Shown here: in pieces, positions 13,333-15,844 of the stretch
How the letters are laid out: the number at the start of each line of letters is the position of its first letter
How positions within the stretch are numbered: the stretch's first letter is position 1
Source of the DNA: an uncultured Oscillospiraceae bacterium
Lineage (GTDB): Bacteria; Bacillota; Clostridia; Oscillospirales; Oscillospiraceae
DNA: 15,844 bases
Assembly (NCBI GenBank): GCA_934565615.1
Contig: CAKTIH010000040.1
Location: 1 to 15,844 of the forward strand
Reading direction: 5' to 3'
Made by a program: the position numbers and the translations under genes
Notes under the pieces: model-generated
Database searches by the model: none
Told to the model about the DNA's origin: nothing
The model's input: the letters and a program-made list of their open reading frames with translations, nothing else

Positions 13333-14505
13333 GTGAAGATCACAGATATCAAGACATTCAACGTTTTTACCTACCGGACGAATTTTGTCTTTGTCAAGCT
13401 TGAGACCGACGAGGGCATATCAGGTATCGGCGAGGGCACGCTGGAATATAAGGAAAACGCCCTGCTCGGCGCGATTGAGGATATCAAGCGCGTGCTTATC
13501 GGGCGGGACCCGCGCGAGGTCGAGCGCATCTCCCATGAGCTCTACCGCGACTCCTACTGGCGCGTCGGCCCCGTGCTCCAGAGCGCCGTCTCCGCGGTGA
13601 ACATGGCCATGTGGGACATCAAGGCCAAAGCCGCAGGCGTGCCGGTGTATGAGATGCTCGGCGGCAAGGTGCGCGACGGTGTGCGCATGTACGCAAATGC
13701 CTGGTTTGCCGGTGCAAGGACCGCGGATGAATTCGCCGCTGCCGCCGTCAAGGCCAAGAACATGGGCGTCACCGCCCTCAAGTGGGACCCCTTCGGCAAG
13801 GCCTATATGTATATGGAAAACGCGGACTTCCGCCGCTCTATAGAGATCGTTGAAGCCGTGCGCGGCGCGGTCGGCAATGACGTCGATCTGCTCATCGAAG
13901 GTCATGGCCGCTTCGATATCGCCACCGGCATAAAGATCGCGAACGCAATCAAGCCCTTTGACCCGTTCTTCTTTGAGGAGCCTACTCCCCCCGACTGCCT
14001 TGACGCTCTCGCGCAGGTGCACAAGAACGCCCCTGTTCCCATCGCGGCGGGCGAGCGGCTCTATTCCCTCACACAGATGCGCGACTTCTTGGAGCGCGGC
14101 TGCGCGGACTTCGTCCAGCCCGACATCAGCCACTGCGGCGGCATCTCTGCCGTCAAGAAGATGGCCGCCCTGTGCGAAGCACACTATGTGGCCCTCGCGC
14201 CGCACAACCCCAGCGGCCCCGTTGCGAACGCCGCGACGCTGCATATCGCCGCGAGCACTCAGGGCTTCCGCATTCTGGAGATTTGCCTTACCGACGTCTC
14301 ATGGCGCAAAGAGCTCACGAATGAGCGCGTTGTGTTCGATAAGGGCAATATCCTCATCCCGACGGGCGTTGGCCTCGGCCTTGAGATAAACGAGGAAAAC
14401 TGCCTGAAATATCCCTTCCAGCCCATCGATCTGCGTCACTATAAGGGCACGCTTACAAATATCCGCCCCGCTGACCATACGAGCACCTACTTTGAAGGAC
14501 TCTGA
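13333..14505 (+). CDS. Enolase-superfamily sugar-acid dehydratase (gluconate/galactonate dehydratase-like), Glu189 variant
   Basis: A mandelate racemase-type enzyme expected to remove water from an aldonate to give a 2-keto-3-deoxy acid. It has 390 residues from GTG 13333 (GGAGG at 13320-13324, 8-base spacing). An N-terminal capping domain is followed by a barrel with metal ligands E189 (LLIEGHGRF), E215 (FFEEPTPP) and E241 (AAGERLY), and candidate catalytic His residues H191 and H291 (APHNPSGP). The ALKWDPFG and IEGHGRF segments recall archaeal gluconate dehydratase (GnaD) more than E. coli DgoD. It shares the numbering frame of the next gene but has Glu instead of Asp as first metal ligand, so the substrate stereochemistry probably differs. 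It is 15 bases after the hydrolase gene and 13 before the paralog. Confidence 0.88.
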   Translation: MKITDIKTFNVFTYRTNFVFVKLETDEGISGIGEGTLEYKENALLGAIEDIKRVLIGRDPREVERISHELYRDSYWRVGPVLQSAVSAVNMAMWDIKAKAAGVPVYEMLGGKVRDGVRMYANAWFAGARTADEFAAAAVKAKNMGVTALKWDPFGKAYMYMENADFRRSIEIVEAVRGAVGNDVDLLIEGHGRFDIATGIKIANAIKPFDPFFFEEPTPPDCLDALAQVHKNAPVPIAAGERLYSLTQMRDFLERGCADFVQPDISHCGGISAVKKMAALCEAHYVALAPHNPSGPVANAATLHIAASTQGFRILEICLTDVSWRKELTNERVVFDKGNILIPTGVGLGLEINEENCLKYPFQPIDLRHYKGTLTNIRPADHTSTYFEGL

Positions 14506-14518
14506 GAGGTAATTTACA

Positions 14519-15670
14519 ATGAAAATAACTGACCTGAAGATGATACATATCCGTCCGCGCTGGATGTTCCTCAAGATAGAAACCGACGAGGGGATATGCG
14601 GCTGGGGCGAACCGGTCGTTGAAGGCCGCGCAAGAACCGTCGAGACCGCCGTCAATGAGTTCAAGCCCATGCTCATCGGCGCGGACCCCTTGAAGATAGA
14701 GCATCTCTGTCAGGGCATGTACCGCCGCACCTTCTACCGCGGCGGCCCCATCCTCTGCTCCGCCATCTCCGGCATCGAAATGGCGCTCTGGGATATCAAG
14801 GGCAAGTACTACAACATGCCGGTCTATGAAATGCTCGGCGGCGCTTACCGCGATAAGGTGCGCATGTACGGCCACCTCAAGCCGACCGGACACCCCGGTG
14901 ACTTCCCGATACCCGACATGCTGAAGATAACGGACACCCGCCTTGCAGACGGCTTCACCGTTATGAAATATTCCATCATCCCGCCGATCAGGCCCATCGA
15001 CAACATGGAAATGGTCGACAAGGTCGTTGAGCGCTTCGCCGCTGTGCGTGAGCGCGTCGGCAAGAAGGTCGATATCGCTATCGACTTCCATGGCCGCGTG
15101 AGTCCCGCGATGTCCATCCGTCTGCTCAAGGCGCTTGAGCCGTATTACCCGCTCTTCGTCGAGGAGCCGGTGCTGCCCGAAAACGTCGATGAAATGGTAC
15201 GCGTGTCTCGCAGCACGACGATACCCATCGCCGCCGGTGAGCGTCTCTTTACGAAGTTCGGCTTCCGCGAGCTTATTGAGAAGCAGGCCGTCTCCGTCGT
15301 CCAGCCCGACCTCTGCCACTGCGGCGGTATATTCGAGGCGCGCAAGATCGCGGCTATGGCCGAGACCTACTATATGCAGATCGCGCCGCACAATCCCCTC
15401 GGCCCCATCTCTCTTGCCGCCTGCATGCAGCTCGATGCCTGCGTGCCGAACCTGCTCGCGCAGGAGCACCCCGGCATGCCCGACCACGCCGATCTCGGCG
15501 TCGGCATTCTCAAGACCCCGTTCAGGATCGAGGACGGCTATATCCGCATCCCCGAAGGCCCCGGTCTCGGCATTGAGGTCGACGAGGACAAGCTTGACGC
15601 GCTGCGCTTCGACGGCACATGGGACACTCCCCATCTCGAATTTGAGGACGGCAGCATAGCCGATTGGTAA
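14519..15670 (+). CDS. dgoD: D-galactonate dehydratase-like enzyme (enolase superfamily)
   Basis: 383 residues (E. coli DgoD 382). The sequence follows DgoD closely: PRWMFLKIETDEGICGWGEP, RARTVE, YRGGPIL, ALWDIKGK and a C-terminal WRH/EDGSIADW-type end. The catalytic set aligns at a constant +6 offset: metal ligands D189, E215, E241, and acid/base H191 (DFHGR) and H291 (APHNPLGP). It should convert D-galactonate, or a stereoisomer, to 2-keto-3-deoxygalactonate for the KdgK/Eda branch. ATG 14519 has a GAGAGG ribosome site that overlaps the stop of the previous gene. Members of this subgroup with the same residues can act on other aldonates, so the symbol is a best match, not proof of substrate. 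Confidence 0.88.
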   Translation: MKITDLKMIHIRPRWMFLKIETDEGICGWGEPVVEGRARTVETAVNEFKPMLIGADPLKIEHLCQGMYRRTFYRGGPILCSAISGIEMALWDIKGKYYNMPVYEMLGGAYRDKVRMYGHLKPTGHPGDFPIPDMLKITDTRLADGFTVMKYSIIPPIRPIDNMEMVDKVVERFAAVRERVGKKVDIAIDFHGRVSPAMSIRLLKALEPYYPLFVEEPVLPENVDEMVRVSRSTTIPIAAGERLFTKFGFRELIEKQAVSVVQPDLCHCGGIFEARKIAAMAETYYMQIAPHNPLGPISLAACMQLDACVPNLLAQEHPGMPDHADLGVGILKTPFRIEDGYIRIPEGPGLGIEVDEDKLDALRFDGTWDTPHLEFEDGSIADW

Positions 15671-15698
15671 CATATAAAATCTAAATGGAGGCAGAACT

Positions 15699-15844
15699 AT
15701 GTTTGATTTAACAGGTAAAGTCGCTCTGGTCACCGGCTCCTCTCAGGGGCTCGGTGCGGCAATGGCGCGCTGTCTGGCGGAAGCCGGGGCGGACGTCGCC
15801 GTGAACTACACCTCGGAGCACTCTCTCGAAAAGGCCGAGAAGGT
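15699..15844 (+). CDS. SDR-family oxidoreductase, N-terminus (cut by window edge)
   Basis: ATG 15699 has GGAGG at 15687-15691, 7 bases away. The first 48 residues (MFDLTGKVALVTGSSQGLG and on) carry the cofactor motif TGSSQGLG at about 12-19. This start is usual for gluconate 5-dehydrogenase/KduD-like sugar dehydrogenases. It follows the dgoD-like gene by 28 bases, so it is probably in the same operon. The catalytic Ser-Tyr-Lys region lies outside the window. Confidence 0.85.
   Translation, partial: MFDLTGKVALVTGSSQGLGAAMARCLAEAGADVAVNYTSEHSLEKAEK

Noticed and set aside
14453..15733. A 426-codon minus-strand frame over the dgoD-like gene
   Set aside because: Antisense shadow of a gene with full catalytic residues; it contains no family signature.

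Overview
The window looks like a chromosomal segment of a GC-rich Clostridia-type Firmicute, perhaps an Oscillospiraceae/Ruminococcaceae gut anaerobe. The evidence is strong AGGAGG-type ribosome sites, TTGACA/TAATAT promoters, a Gram-positive style lipoprotein, and proteins that resemble clostridial families. This placement is an inference from sequence style, not from a search.

Left flank (1-2616). A divergent promoter with a perfect 17-bp palindrome serves a cut-off membrane-anchored protein (minus strand) and a small hydrophobic-anchored protein (plus strand). The small protein gene runs head-on into a galactokinase that breaks off at codon 155, just where its catalytic Asp should be. Both genes lose their 3' ends at the same point near 414-421. 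An intact nicotinate phosphoribosyltransferase gene (pncB) follows, with a clear promoter and a terminator.

Central and right region (2637-15844). This is a sugar-acid (aldonate/hexonate) catabolic locus with two local regulators. The minus-strand operon eda-kdgK-larA encodes KDPG/KHG aldolase, 2-keto-3-deoxygluconate kinase and a LarA-family nickel-pincer racemase/epimerase with every key active-site residue in register. It is divergent from an IclR regulator gene, and two identical 17-bp palindromes sit between them. A second minus-strand unit encodes a mutarotase-like protein and an SDR dehydrogenase. A 165-bp fold-back element lies between these two genes and supplies the last 18 codons of the mutarotase-like gene. 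A GntR/FCD regulator gene is divergent from that unit and is followed by a TRAP transporter (dctQ-dctM-dctP). Three identical 14-bp motifs mark the likely GntR sites in front of the mutarotase and TRAP units. Downstream are a UlaG-like metallo-beta-lactamase-fold hydrolase (candidate lactonase), two paralogous enolase-superfamily aldonate dehydratases, and the start of another SDR gene.

Proposed flow (inference): the TRAP system imports a sugar acid; the lactonase and mutarotase open or equilibrate ring forms; the SDRs and the LarA-like enzyme interconvert stereoisomers at C2/C5 or similar positions; the two dehydratases make 2-keto-3-deoxy acids; KdgK phosphorylates them and Eda cleaves the product to pyruvate and glyceraldehyde 3-phosphate. 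The most novel element is a nickel-pincer epimerase built into a KDG operon, alongside paired dehydratases that differ (Asp versus Glu) at a metal ligand.
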